This document shows, piece after piece, positions 29,345 through 36,061 of a stretch of DNA of 64,000 nucleotides. The position numbers were made by a program, and so were the translations under genes. Under the pieces are notes generated by a model. The model did no database searches. It saw only the letters and a list, made by a program, of their open reading frames with translations, and was not told where the DNA came from. Position 1 is the stretch's first letter. The number at the start of each line of letters is the position of its first letter. This DNA comes from Nesterenkonia cremea (GTDB lineage Bacteria > Actinomycetota > Actinomycetes > Actinomycetales > Micrococcaceae): NCBI RefSeq assembly GCF_014642675.1, contig NZ_BMIS01000010.1, positions 4,253 through 68,252 on the forward strand. The letters are read 5' to 3'.

Positions 29345-29435
29345 GGACGAAGCCAGCGGTCATGACAGGACCTGGAGCAGACGAGCTTCCCAGCTCGGAA
29401 CTCCACACCGGCAGCTTCGTCCGAACAGGGAGAGG
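29345..29435 (+). promoter_or_regulatory. Structured 5' leader of the NlpC/P60 gene
   Basis: Nested pairings enclose the leader: GGACGAAGC (29345-29353) with GCTTCGTCC (29414-29422), TGGAG (29373-29377) with CTCCA (29401-29405), and hairpin CGAGCT/AGCTCG (29382-29387, 29392-29397). The structure ends just before the ribosome-binding site GGGAGAGG (29428-29435). It may be a riboswitch or an mRNA stability element. I could not match it to the c-di-AMP riboswitch consensus. Confidence 0.45.
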
Positions 29436-29445
29436 TTTTCTAGAA

Positions 29446-30330
29446 GTGACAGACATCCAGACTTTCGTCTCGCGCCGTGAGCGTCGCCGCCAGGCCAAGC
29501 CGTCCATCGCACGCGCTGTGGCCAGCAACGCCGGCACCGTCGGCCGCGGCGCAGCCGTAGCCATGGCCACCTCCGGCCTGGTCATCACCTCCGGCGCCGC
29601 AGCCAACGCGGCAGCTGACGACTCCCAGGGGCGCGAGGTCACCACGCTCCAGGTCGCACAGTCCGACCTGAACGTGGAGCGTGCCAGCAGCAGCTCCAAC
29701 GTCGCGGTCACTGCGTCCAAGGGCGCTGAGCTGACCTTCGACCGCCCGGTCGTCTCCTCCACTCCGGCGCCTGAGCCTGAGCCCGAGCCGGCTCCGCAGC
29801 CCACCACCCAGGAAGAGGCTCCGGTCCAGGAAGAGGCTCCCGCACAGCAGGAGGCTCCGGTCCAGGAGGCCCCTGCTCAGGAGGCCCCCGCACAGCAGGC
29901 TGAGCAGACCCAGCAGGCTCCCGCTCAGCAGGAGCAGCAGTCCGAGCCCGCAGCTGAGACTGAGTCCCAGCCCGAGCCGGCATCCGCTCCGGCCGGCGGC
30001 GGCTCCATCGTCTCCGCAGCCTACGCCGGCGTCGGCACCCCCTACTCCTGGGGCGGCACCACCACTGCAGGCTTCGACTGTTCCGGCTTCATCAACTGGG
30101 CCTACAACCAGGCCGGCAAGTCACTTCCGCGCACCACCTATGGCATGGCTTCCTCCCTGACCTCCGTCAGCAGCCCTGAGCCGGGCGACATCGTGCTCGC
30201 CAACGGCGATTCCCACGGTGGCATCTACGTCGGCAACGGCCAGGTCATCTCAGCCACCCCCTCCGGCGGCGTGCGCCTGCACGGCCTGCACGAGGGCTGG
30301 CACAACCCGACCGGCTACTACCGCGCCTGA
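29446..30330 (+). CDS. Secreted NlpC/P60 peptidoglycan hydrolase
   Basis: 294 residues. The start is GTG 29446, with GGGAGAGG about 10 nt upstream. The N-terminus is basic (RRERRRQ), then a hydrophobic Ala-rich signal segment with likely cleavage after ANAAA. A low-complexity Gln/Glu/Pro/Ala repeat (QEEAPVQ, QEAPAQ units, about 105-170) acts as a wall-spanning linker. The C-terminal NlpC/P60 domain has Cys212 in FDCSGF and His257 in SHGGIYVG, the catalytic pair of D-glutamyl-diaminopimelate endopeptidases (RipA-like). It probably cleaves cross-linked peptides during division. Confidence 0.92.
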   Translation: MTDIQTFVSRRERRRQAKPSIARAVASNAGTVGRGAAVAMATSGLVITSGAAANAAADDSQGREVTTLQVAQSDLNVERASSSSNVAVTASKGAELTFDRPVVSSTPAPEPEPEPAPQPTTQEEAPVQEEAPAQQEAPVQEAPAQEAPAQQAEQTQQAPAQQEQQSEPAAETESQPEPASAPAGGGSIVSAAYAGVGTPYSWGGTTTAGFDCSGFINWAYNQAGKSLPRTTYGMASSLTSVSSPEPGDIVLANGDSHGGIYVGNGQVISATPSGGVRLHGLHEGWHNPTGYYRA

Positions 30331-30374
30331 GTGCTTCAGCCGGATAGCGCATAAGGCATAACAGAAAATCTCGG

Positions 30375-30416
30375 GCCGCGAGCCTGGTTCCTCCGGGAGC
30401 CGGGCTCGCGGCTTTC
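30375..30416 (+). terminator. Intrinsic terminator of the NlpC/P60 gene
   Basis: A 10-bp stem GCCGCGAGCC (30375-30384) / GGCTCGCGGC (30403-30412), then TTTCTCTG. Confidence 0.75.
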
Positions 30417-30587
30417 TCTGTGCCCGGACGGCGGTTCCGCCATGCTGTGGATGTCATGAGAATTTGGCTGTGAGCGATTTCGTCCTATTCTTGGTCCAGA
30501 ATGACGGAGGGTGCCGCACCGGCCCCATCCTCGGCCTCGGCTGAGGGTTCCGGCTGGTTCTGGCTCCCATGTCAGGGAGGACCGGAC

Positions 30588-31106
30588 ATGCGCACATTGG
30601 TGCTCAATGCCGGCTACGAGCCGCTGAGCGTCGTGTCTTCACGCCGCGCCGCCCTATTGGTGATGCGCGGTAAGGCCAGTGTGCTCGCCGAAGAGGGCGC
30701 ACCGATCGTCTCTCCCTCTGCCCTGATCCCACGGCCGGCTGTGATCCTGCTCCACCGCTATGTGCGTGTGGCCCGTCATCGGCCCAGCTCACCCTCGCGC
30801 CGCGGCGTCCTGCGCAGGGACCACAGGCTCTGCGTCTACTGCTCCCGCCCGGCCGGCACTGTGGACCACGTGGTGCCCCGTGCCCGCGGCGGCCAGTCCA
30901 GCTGGGAGAACCTGGTGGCCTGCTGCAGCCCCTGCAACGTCAAGAAGGGCGATAAGACCCTCGACCAGCTCGGCTGGAAGCTCACTACGACGCCGGCCGC
31001 ACCCACCCAGCACATGTGGCTTCCGCAGGAGCTCGACGCACCCTACGAATCCTGGAGGCCCTTCCTTGACCACACCGCTTTCGGAGCCGGCGCTGCAGCG
31101 GCCTGA
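30588..31106 (+). CDS. HNH endonuclease
   Basis: 172 residues starting MRTLVLNAGYEPLSVVSSRR, a conserved N-terminus of a large actinobacterial HNH family. The HNH domain has a CxxC pair in CVYC, the catalytic DHVVPRARGG and a second CxxC in CSPCNVKKGDKT, giving a zinc-bound beta-beta-alpha metal nuclease. GGGAGG with 7-nt spacing supports ATG 30588 over the longer frame from 30501. Its biological role is unknown; the family is chromosomal and widespread, so it is not evidence for a mobile element. The 3' end overlaps the next gene by 41 nt. Confidence 0.9.
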   Translation: MRTLVLNAGYEPLSVVSSRRAALLVMRGKASVLAEEGAPIVSPSALIPRPAVILLHRYVRVARHRPSSPSRRGVLRRDHRLCVYCSRPAGTVDHVVPRARGGQSSWENLVACCSPCNVKKGDKTLDQLGWKLTTTPAAPTQHMWLPQELDAPYESWRPFLDHTAFGAGAAAA

Positions 31107-31731
31107 AGGACACCGCGAGGCTGACCGGCTGACCGCAGTGCTGTTGGCCGGCGGCGCCGGCCGACGGCTCGGTGGCGCTGATAAAGCGCGGCTGCGCCGC
31201 GACGGATCCACTCTCATGCAGCACTGGACCGAGGCCTTGGCCCAGCGGGGGGTTCCCACCGTCGTCGTCGGGCCTGAGAGTCTGCGGGCGGACCTGCCGG
31301 CGGGCACGCTGCTCACACGGGAGGATCCGCCGCTGGGAGGGCCGGCTGCTGCGGCCCGAGCGGGGGTGCTCGCCCTGGAAGAGGCAGGGCTGCTGACTGA
31401 ACGTCCGGGACGAGTCCTGCTGGCCGCCGTCGACGTGGTGGATCCGGTTCCGCTGCTGGACTGGCTCTGGGCCCAGCTGGACCAGGCCGGTCAGCGGGCG
31501 GTGATCCCGCAGGACGGCACCGGAGCGTTGCAGCACCTGGCCTCGCTCATCCCGGGCTGCCCGCTGCGTGCCCGCGCGAGGGAGATCACCGCGCAGGAGG
31601 CGGAAGGCAGACCGCTGCGCATCCTGTTGGAGGGCATCGACGCACTGCACCCGACGTTGCCGGAAGGGCTCGGCGCCGACGTGGACACACCTGAGGATGC
31701 TCGTCGTCTGCACGTCCACAGGCCTGGATGA
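31066..31731 (+). CDS. mobA: MobA-like NTP transferase (molybdenum cofactor guanylyltransferase)
   Basis: 221 residues. The nucleotide-binding signature LLAGGAGRRLGGADKARL and a C-terminal GADVDTPEDARRL motif match MobA/MobA-like nucleotidyltransferases, which attach GMP to molybdopterin. TTG 31066 is preferred as the start because GGAGG (31054-31058) is 7 nt upstream, although this means a 41-nt overlap with the HNH gene. Earlier starts in the frame are shadowed by that gene. The nearby MoeA, FdhD and FdhF genes support a role in molybdenum cofactor maturation for formate dehydrogenase. Confidence 0.82.
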   Translation: MTTPLSEPALQRPEGHREADRLTAVLLAGGAGRRLGGADKARLRRDGSTLMQHWTEALAQRGVPTVVVGPESLRADLPAGTLLTREDPPLGGPAAAARAGVLALEEAGLLTERPGRVLLAAVDVVDPVPLLDWLWAQLDQAGQRAVIPQDGTGALQHLASLIPGCPLRARAREITAQEAEGRPLRILLEGIDALHPTLPEGLGADVDTPEDARRLHVHRPG

Positions 31732-31810
31732 GGCCGAAGCCTCTGCCAGGCTGCCGTCCGTGGGGTCGGACTGCTGGCAGGGACTCCGGCCTGAACGCAG
31801 GGGCGAGTGG

Positions 31811-33355
31811 TCAGTGCAGGAAGAGCTGGACCCCGTTGATGAAGGTGTACGTCAGGCCATAGAGGATCGGGATCCCCACTATGAGCCAGGCTGCCGGCAC
31901 CGGGACGATCGGCTTGCCGGTGGGCTCCGCCACGGGCTCCTCCGCGTTGCCGGAGTCGGCTGAATGCTCATCAGCGCCCCTGGATTCGTTCTCCATGTGG
32001 TGCTCCGCCGACACGGGGCGGACCAGCAGGTTGGCGATGAACCCGACCACCAGCAGACCGACCATCGTGTACAGCGCCGGGCGGTAGGCATCGGCGGTCA
32101 GTGTTCCCGGCTCGCCGCCGGCGGCGTCGAGGAAGCCGTTGACGATCAGTGGGCCGGCCACGCCGGCGCAGGCCCAGGCTGTCAGCAGGCGGCCGTGGAT
32201 CGCGCCCACCTGGAACGTGCCGAAGAGGTCGCGGAGGTAGGCCGGGATGGTGGCGAATCCGCCTCCGTAGAAGGACAGGATGATGCCGGCCAGCACGATG
32301 AACAGCGCCATCGAGGTGTTCCCCCACGTGGCCAAGGAGAAGTAGAGCAGAGCGCCCAGGCCCAGATAGATCATGTAGATGGGCTTCCGCCCGATCCTGT
32401 CCGAGGTGGAGGCCCAGATGAACCGGCCCAGGGTGTTGGTCAGGGACAGGAAGGCCACGAAGCCGCCGGCGGCGGCCAGCGCTACGGCGGTGTTGCCGTC
32501 GCCGTCGCGGAAGAAGTCGCGCACGAACGCGTTGGCCTGCTCCAAGATGCCGATGCCGGCTGTGATGTTCACGAACAGAACGGTCCACAGCAGCCAGAAC
32601 TGCGGGGTCTTCATCGCGGTGTTGACCCGCACATTGTTCTGGGAGACGTTCTTCTTCTGCGCGGCGGGTTCGAAGCCGGCAGGCTTCCAGTCGGGGGCCG
32701 GGACTCGCACGATCAAGGCGGAGAAGAGCATCATGCACAGGTAGAGGGCGGCCAGGGTCAGGAAGAGCATTCCTACTGAGGATCCGGAGTGGACCTCTCC
32801 GTCCCCGGGGGCACCGCCGTTGTAGATGTTCATGAAGAAGTTGGACAGCGGGGTGGCGATCATCGCGCCCACGCCGAAGCCCATGATGGCCATGCCGGTG
32901 CCCATTCCGGGGCGGTCGGGGAACCACTTCATCAGTGTGGACACCGGCGCGATATAGCCGATGCCCAGGCCGATGCCCCCGATCACGCCGTAGCCCAGGT
33001 AGAGCAGCCACAGCTGCTCGGCGAAGATGCCGACTGATCCGATCACGAACCCGGAGACCCAGCAGACGGTTGAGGCCAGGATGGCGCGCCGCGGCCCGTT
33101 GCGGTCCACCCAGCTGCCGAAGAGTGCGGCGGAGAGCCCCAGCATCACGATCGCCAGGGAGAAGATGATCCCGATGGCGGTATGGCTGGCATCGAAGTGG
33201 ACTTGGATGGCATCGCGGTAGACCGATGTCCCGTAGACCTGCCCGATACACATGTGGATGCCAAGTGCTGCGGGCGGGATCAGCCATCTGTTGAAGTCGG
33301 GACCAGCGGTGATCTTCTGCATAGGAGCAGAGCGCGGTGGTGCCGCAGCGGACAT
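31811..33355 (-). CDS. MFS transporter of the oxalate/formate antiporter (OFA) family
   Basis: 514 residues with about 12 transmembrane helices. The opening FNRWLIPPAALGIHMCIGQVYG and the IGGIGLGIGYIAPVSTLMKWFPDRPG block are characteristic of OFA-type carriers such as OxlT. It faces away from the DUF6457-moeA-fdhD-fdhF genes across a 139-bp gap, so transport of formate, oxalate or a related anion is plausible. Substrate residues cannot be verified. The C-terminal 60 residues contain an acidic loop before the last helix. GGAGAGGACTC precedes the ATG. Confidence 0.87.
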   Translation of the reverse strand: MSAAAPPRSAPMQKITAGPDFNRWLIPPAALGIHMCIGQVYGTSVYRDAIQVHFDASHTAIGIIFSLAIVMLGLSAALFGSWVDRNGPRRAILASTVCWVSGFVIGSVGIFAEQLWLLYLGYGVIGGIGLGIGYIAPVSTLMKWFPDRPGMGTGMAIMGFGVGAMIATPLSNFFMNIYNGGAPGDGEVHSGSSVGMLFLTLAALYLCMMLFSALIVRVPAPDWKPAGFEPAAQKKNVSQNNVRVNTAMKTPQFWLLWTVLFVNITAGIGILEQANAFVRDFFRDGDGNTAVALAAAGGFVAFLSLTNTLGRFIWASTSDRIGRKPIYMIYLGLGALLYFSLATWGNTSMALFIVLAGIILSFYGGGFATIPAYLRDLFGTFQVGAIHGRLLTAWACAGVAGPLIVNGFLDAAGGEPGTLTADAYRPALYTMVGLLVVGFIANLLVRPVSAEHHMENESRGADEHSADSGNAEEPVAEPTGKPIVPVPAAWLIVGIPILYGLTYTFINGVQLFLH

Positions 33356-33386
33356 GAGTCCTCTCCTTCTGAGACGAGTCCGTGAG

Positions 33387-33402
33387 TAGCGTCACAACGC
33401 TA
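33387..33402. promoter_or_regulatory. Inverted repeat, candidate operator of the OFA transporter
   Basis: A perfect inverted repeat TAGCGT-CACA-ACGCTA lies 32 nt upstream of the transporter start in the divergent gap. It is probably a regulator site for the transporter or for both directions. No regulator gene is adjacent. Confidence 0.35.
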
Positions 33403-33494
33403 GCACTATCATCGATGGGGATGGGCCCTGTGGCTCCGACCTGTGAGAACCTGAGAGCAGAACCCTCTCGAATCCACCTGTGAGGAGACCGACG

Positions 33495-33818
33495 ATGGCT
33501 GAGAGCAACCCGCTTGCCGAGGGCCCGCAGAAGACCGAGCAGCAGGCCGCCCGTGAAGCCATCGATCTGTGGGTCAGGGAGCTGACGCACCATCTGGAGA
33601 TCGAGGACGTCGAGATCGACATCGACGCCCTGCTCAAGCTCGCCGGCCAGGCAGCCCACACCATCGTGCGTCCCTCGGCCCCGATCACCACCTTCCTGGT
33701 GGGCTACGTGACCGGACTGGCCGAGGCCTCCGGTCAGGCTGACTACACCAAAGCCGTCCGCGCGGCCTCCCGCGTGGCCGAACAGCTGCTGGAGCGCCGC
33801 TCCCAGGCGGTGGGATGA
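33495..33818 (+). CDS. DUF6457 family protein
   Basis: 107 residues, helical. After an acidic start comes AIDLWVRELTHHLEIEDVEI, then IDALLKLAGQAAHTIVRPSAPITTFLVGYVTG. I recognise the DUF6457 type, which recurs next to molybdenum cofactor genes in actinobacteria. There is no known function. GAGGAG with 7-nt spacing favours ATG 33495 over the GTG at 33480. It starts a same-strand run DUF6457-moeA-fdhD-fdhF-antiterminator, with 28 bp to moeA, so it is probably part of that operon. Confidence 0.78.
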   Translation: MAESNPLAEGPQKTEQQAAREAIDLWVRELTHHLEIEDVEIDIDALLKLAGQAAHTIVRPSAPITTFLVGYVTGLAEASGQADYTKAVRAASRVAEQLLERRSQAVG

Positions 33819-33846
33819 GCTCCCGACGCCGGCCGCGGACCCTGTG

Positions 33847-35163
33847 ATGGCGAGCTTCGACCAGGCGCGCAGCACTGCAGCCGCCCAGCCTGCCCTGCCG
33901 GCTGAGCCGCTGCCGCTGCACCAGGCCACCGGCTGCGTGCTGGCCGGGGCCCTGCATGCCCAGCTGGATGTGCCCCATGCCGCCACCTCCGCCATGGACG
34001 GTTGGGCGCTGGGAACCCCGACGCCGGCGCTGCATCAGCAGAACCAGCCGCACAGCCACGACCGACAGAGCCACCCAGCACCCTCCTGGCGCGCCCGTCC
34101 CGACGGCGCCGGAGGGCCCGGCACACTGCTGGCCCCGCTGGCCGAGGGGGAGGCGGTCGGCGTCGTGACCGGCTCTCCGGTGCCTGCGGGCACCGTCTCC
34201 GTGCTGCGGTCCGAACGTGCCCAGTTGCAGGACGGGACGCTGTATGCCGCCGAGCAGACTCCGGATCTGGAGCCCGGGCGCAATATCCGCCCCGTGGCCG
34301 TGGAGGCCGCCGCGGGGGACCTGATCCTCCCCGCCGGGGAGCGACTCACCGCCGCCGGTGCCGCCGCGGCCGCCGTGGCCGGCTATGACACGGTACAGGT
34401 GATCCCGCGCCCCCGGGTGAGGCTCATCCTCACCGGCTCCGAGGTCATCACCTCCGGGCTGCCCGGCCCCGGCGAGGTCCGCGACGTCTTCGGCCTGGCC
34501 CTGCCGCCTATGCTCCAGGAGGCCGGTGCGCAGGTCGAGGACGTACACCGGATCCAGGACGATCCCGCCGCGCTCCGTGCGCTCATCGACCAGCAGCCCG
34601 CCCCGGATCTGATCATCACCACCGGAGGCACGGCCGCCTCCCGCGCCGATACCCTTCGCCCGGTGCTCGCCGAACTCGACGCCGAGATCTTGGTCAGCCA
34701 TGTGGATATGCGCCCTGGCCACCCGGCGCTGCTCGCCCGCATCCCCGGGGCGGACCGCACTCGCCCCGGCACCTACATCCTGGGCCTGCCGGGCAACCCG
34801 CTGGCCGGATTCGCCGCGCTGACCGTCCTGGGCCTGCCGCTGATCATCGCCCTGGGCGGCCGCCGTCCTCCGGAGCCGCTGCAGGCCCAGGCCGCTGGGG
34901 AGGTCTCCGGAGCTCCCCGCCGCGGCCGCGGGGGAGTGCGGCTGGTGCCTGCCCGGCTCAGCGCCGGTGTCGGGGGTCCTGTGGTCCACCTGTCGGAACA
35001 CACCCAGGCCCATATGATGCGCGGACTGGCCCAGGCCGAGATCTTCGCTGTGGTGCCCGCCGAGGGCCTGGCCGCCGGAGACCCGACGGAATGCCTGGAG
35101 GTGCTGGGCCGTTCCGATGTCAGAAGCCCGATGCCGCACAGCGGCCCGCCGAGGAGGAGCTAG
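33847..35163 (+). CDS. moeA: Divergent MoeA-like molybdopterin molybdotransferase
   Basis: 438 residues. The MoeA framework is recognisable: SAMDGWAL (AMDGYA block), NIRPVAVEAAAGD, an MPT-binding MoCF-like domain with LILTGSEV, LIITTGGTAASRADT and ILGLPGNPLAGF. MoeA inserts molybdate into molybdopterin. Several motifs differ from the usual TGDEL and GGVSVGxxD, and a Gln/His/Ser/Pro-rich insertion follows DGWAL (about residues 60-90). Start GTG 33844 or ATG 33847 lacks a good Shine-Dalgarno. It lies between the DUF6457 gene and fdhD, so it may be a dedicated copy for this formate dehydrogenase. Confidence 0.83.
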   Translation: MASFDQARSTAAAQPALPAEPLPLHQATGCVLAGALHAQLDVPHAATSAMDGWALGTPTPALHQQNQPHSHDRQSHPAPSWRARPDGAGGPGTLLAPLAEGEAVGVVTGSPVPAGTVSVLRSERAQLQDGTLYAAEQTPDLEPGRNIRPVAVEAAAGDLILPAGERLTAAGAAAAAVAGYDTVQVIPRPRVRLILTGSEVITSGLPGPGEVRDVFGLALPPMLQEAGAQVEDVHRIQDDPAALRALIDQQPAPDLIITTGGTAASRADTLRPVLAELDAEILVSHVDMRPGHPALLARIPGADRTRPGTYILGLPGNPLAGFAALTVLGLPLIIALGGRRPPEPLQAQAAGEVSGAPRRGRGGVRLVPARLSAGVGGPVVHLSEHTQAHMMRGLAQAEIFAVVPAEGLAAGDPTECLEVLGRSDVRSPMPHSGPPRRS

Positions 35164-35167
35164 CCAG

Positions 35168-36052
35168 ATGGGACGCGTCACCCAGCGCCGCAGGGTCACC
35201 CGCATGATGCGGGACCAGGAGACCGGCGAGGTCACCACGCGCAGCCGCGCCGATACGCTGGCCGTCGAGGAGCCCTTGGAGATCCGGCTGGGCGGGGAGT
35301 CCTTCACCGTCACCATGCGCACCCCCGGCCACGACTTCGAGCTGGCCGCCGGTTTCCTGGTCTCCGAGGGGATCGTGCGCAGCCCCGAGGAGCTGCGCGG
35401 GCTGCGCTACTGCGCCGGCACCGATGAGCAGGGCAACCAGACCTATAACGTCCTCGACGCCGACCTGGACCCGCTGCTGGCCCCCATGCGCACCTCCGTC
35501 AGCGAGCGGCGCAATGTGGTCACCACCTCGGCCTGCGGCATCTGCGGGACCACCAGCATCGACGAGGTGGAGAAGACGCTGCCGCCCGCGCCGGACGCCG
35601 GGCCCCAGCTGAGCATCAGCGCTGAGACGCTGCTGCAGCTGCCGGATACGTTGCGCGAGAGCCAGAAGGTCTTCTCCAAGACCGGCGGAGTCCATGCCGC
35701 CGGGCTCTTCGACGGGGAGGGGAATCTGCTGTGCCTGCGCGAGGATGTGGGCCGGCACAACGCTGTGGACAAAGTGGTGGGCTGGGCGCTCACCGAAGGC
35801 CGTCTGCCGCTGACCGGAACTGTCCTGCAGGTGAGCGGGCGGGCCTCCTTCGAGCTGGTGCAGAAGGCCGCGCTGGCCGGCATCGAGATGCTCAGCGCCG
35901 TGGGGGCGCCGTCGTCGTTGGCCGCAGATCTGGCCGAACGCTCCGGGCTGACCCTGGCCGGCTTCTCCCGGGGACGCAGCGTGAACCTCTACACCCATGA
36001 GCACCGAATTTCAGCCGAGGACCCCTCCCTCCAGCAGGCCGCCGGCCGGTAG
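35168..36052 (+). CDS. fdhD: Formate dehydrogenase accessory sulfurtransferase FdhD
   Basis: 294 residues. FdhD passes sulfur from a cysteine desulfurase to the molybdenum cofactor of formate dehydrogenase. The sulfur-relay pair Cys123/Cys126 lies in SACGICGTTSI. The FTVTMRTPGHDFELAAGFL start, KTGGVHAAGLFDG, REDVGRHNAVDKVVG and SGRASFELVQKA blocks are all conserved. AGGAGGAG with 8-nt spacing supports ATG 35168. It ends 9 bp before fdhF, whose putative -10 lies across the stop codon of this gene. Confidence 0.95.
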   Translation: MGRVTQRRRVTRMMRDQETGEVTTRSRADTLAVEEPLEIRLGGESFTVTMRTPGHDFELAAGFLVSEGIVRSPEELRGLRYCAGTDEQGNQTYNVLDADLDPLLAPMRTSVSERRNVVTTSACGICGTTSIDEVEKTLPPAPDAGPQLSISAETLLQLPDTLRESQKVFSKTGGVHAAGLFDGEGNLLCLREDVGRHNAVDKVVGWALTEGRLPLTGTVLQVSGRASFELVQKAALAGIEMLSAVGAPSSLAADLAERSGLTLAGFSRGRSVNLYTHEHRISAEDPSLQQAAGR

Positions 36053-36061
36053 AATCTAGGT

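Noticed and set aside
29090..29445. c-di-AMP (ydaO) riboswitch upstream of the NlpC/P60 gene
   Set aside because: The context is right, but the conserved ydaO core sequences could not be found, so only an unclassified structured leader is reported.
29758..29960. CRISPR-like short repeats
   Set aside because: The repeats encode the Gln/Glu/Pro/Ala linker of the NlpC/P60 protein; there are no unique spacers.
30588..31106. HNH endonuclease as part of a mobile element or restriction system
   Set aside because: It belongs to a common chromosomal actinobacterial HNH family, with no intron, phage or methylase gene nearby.
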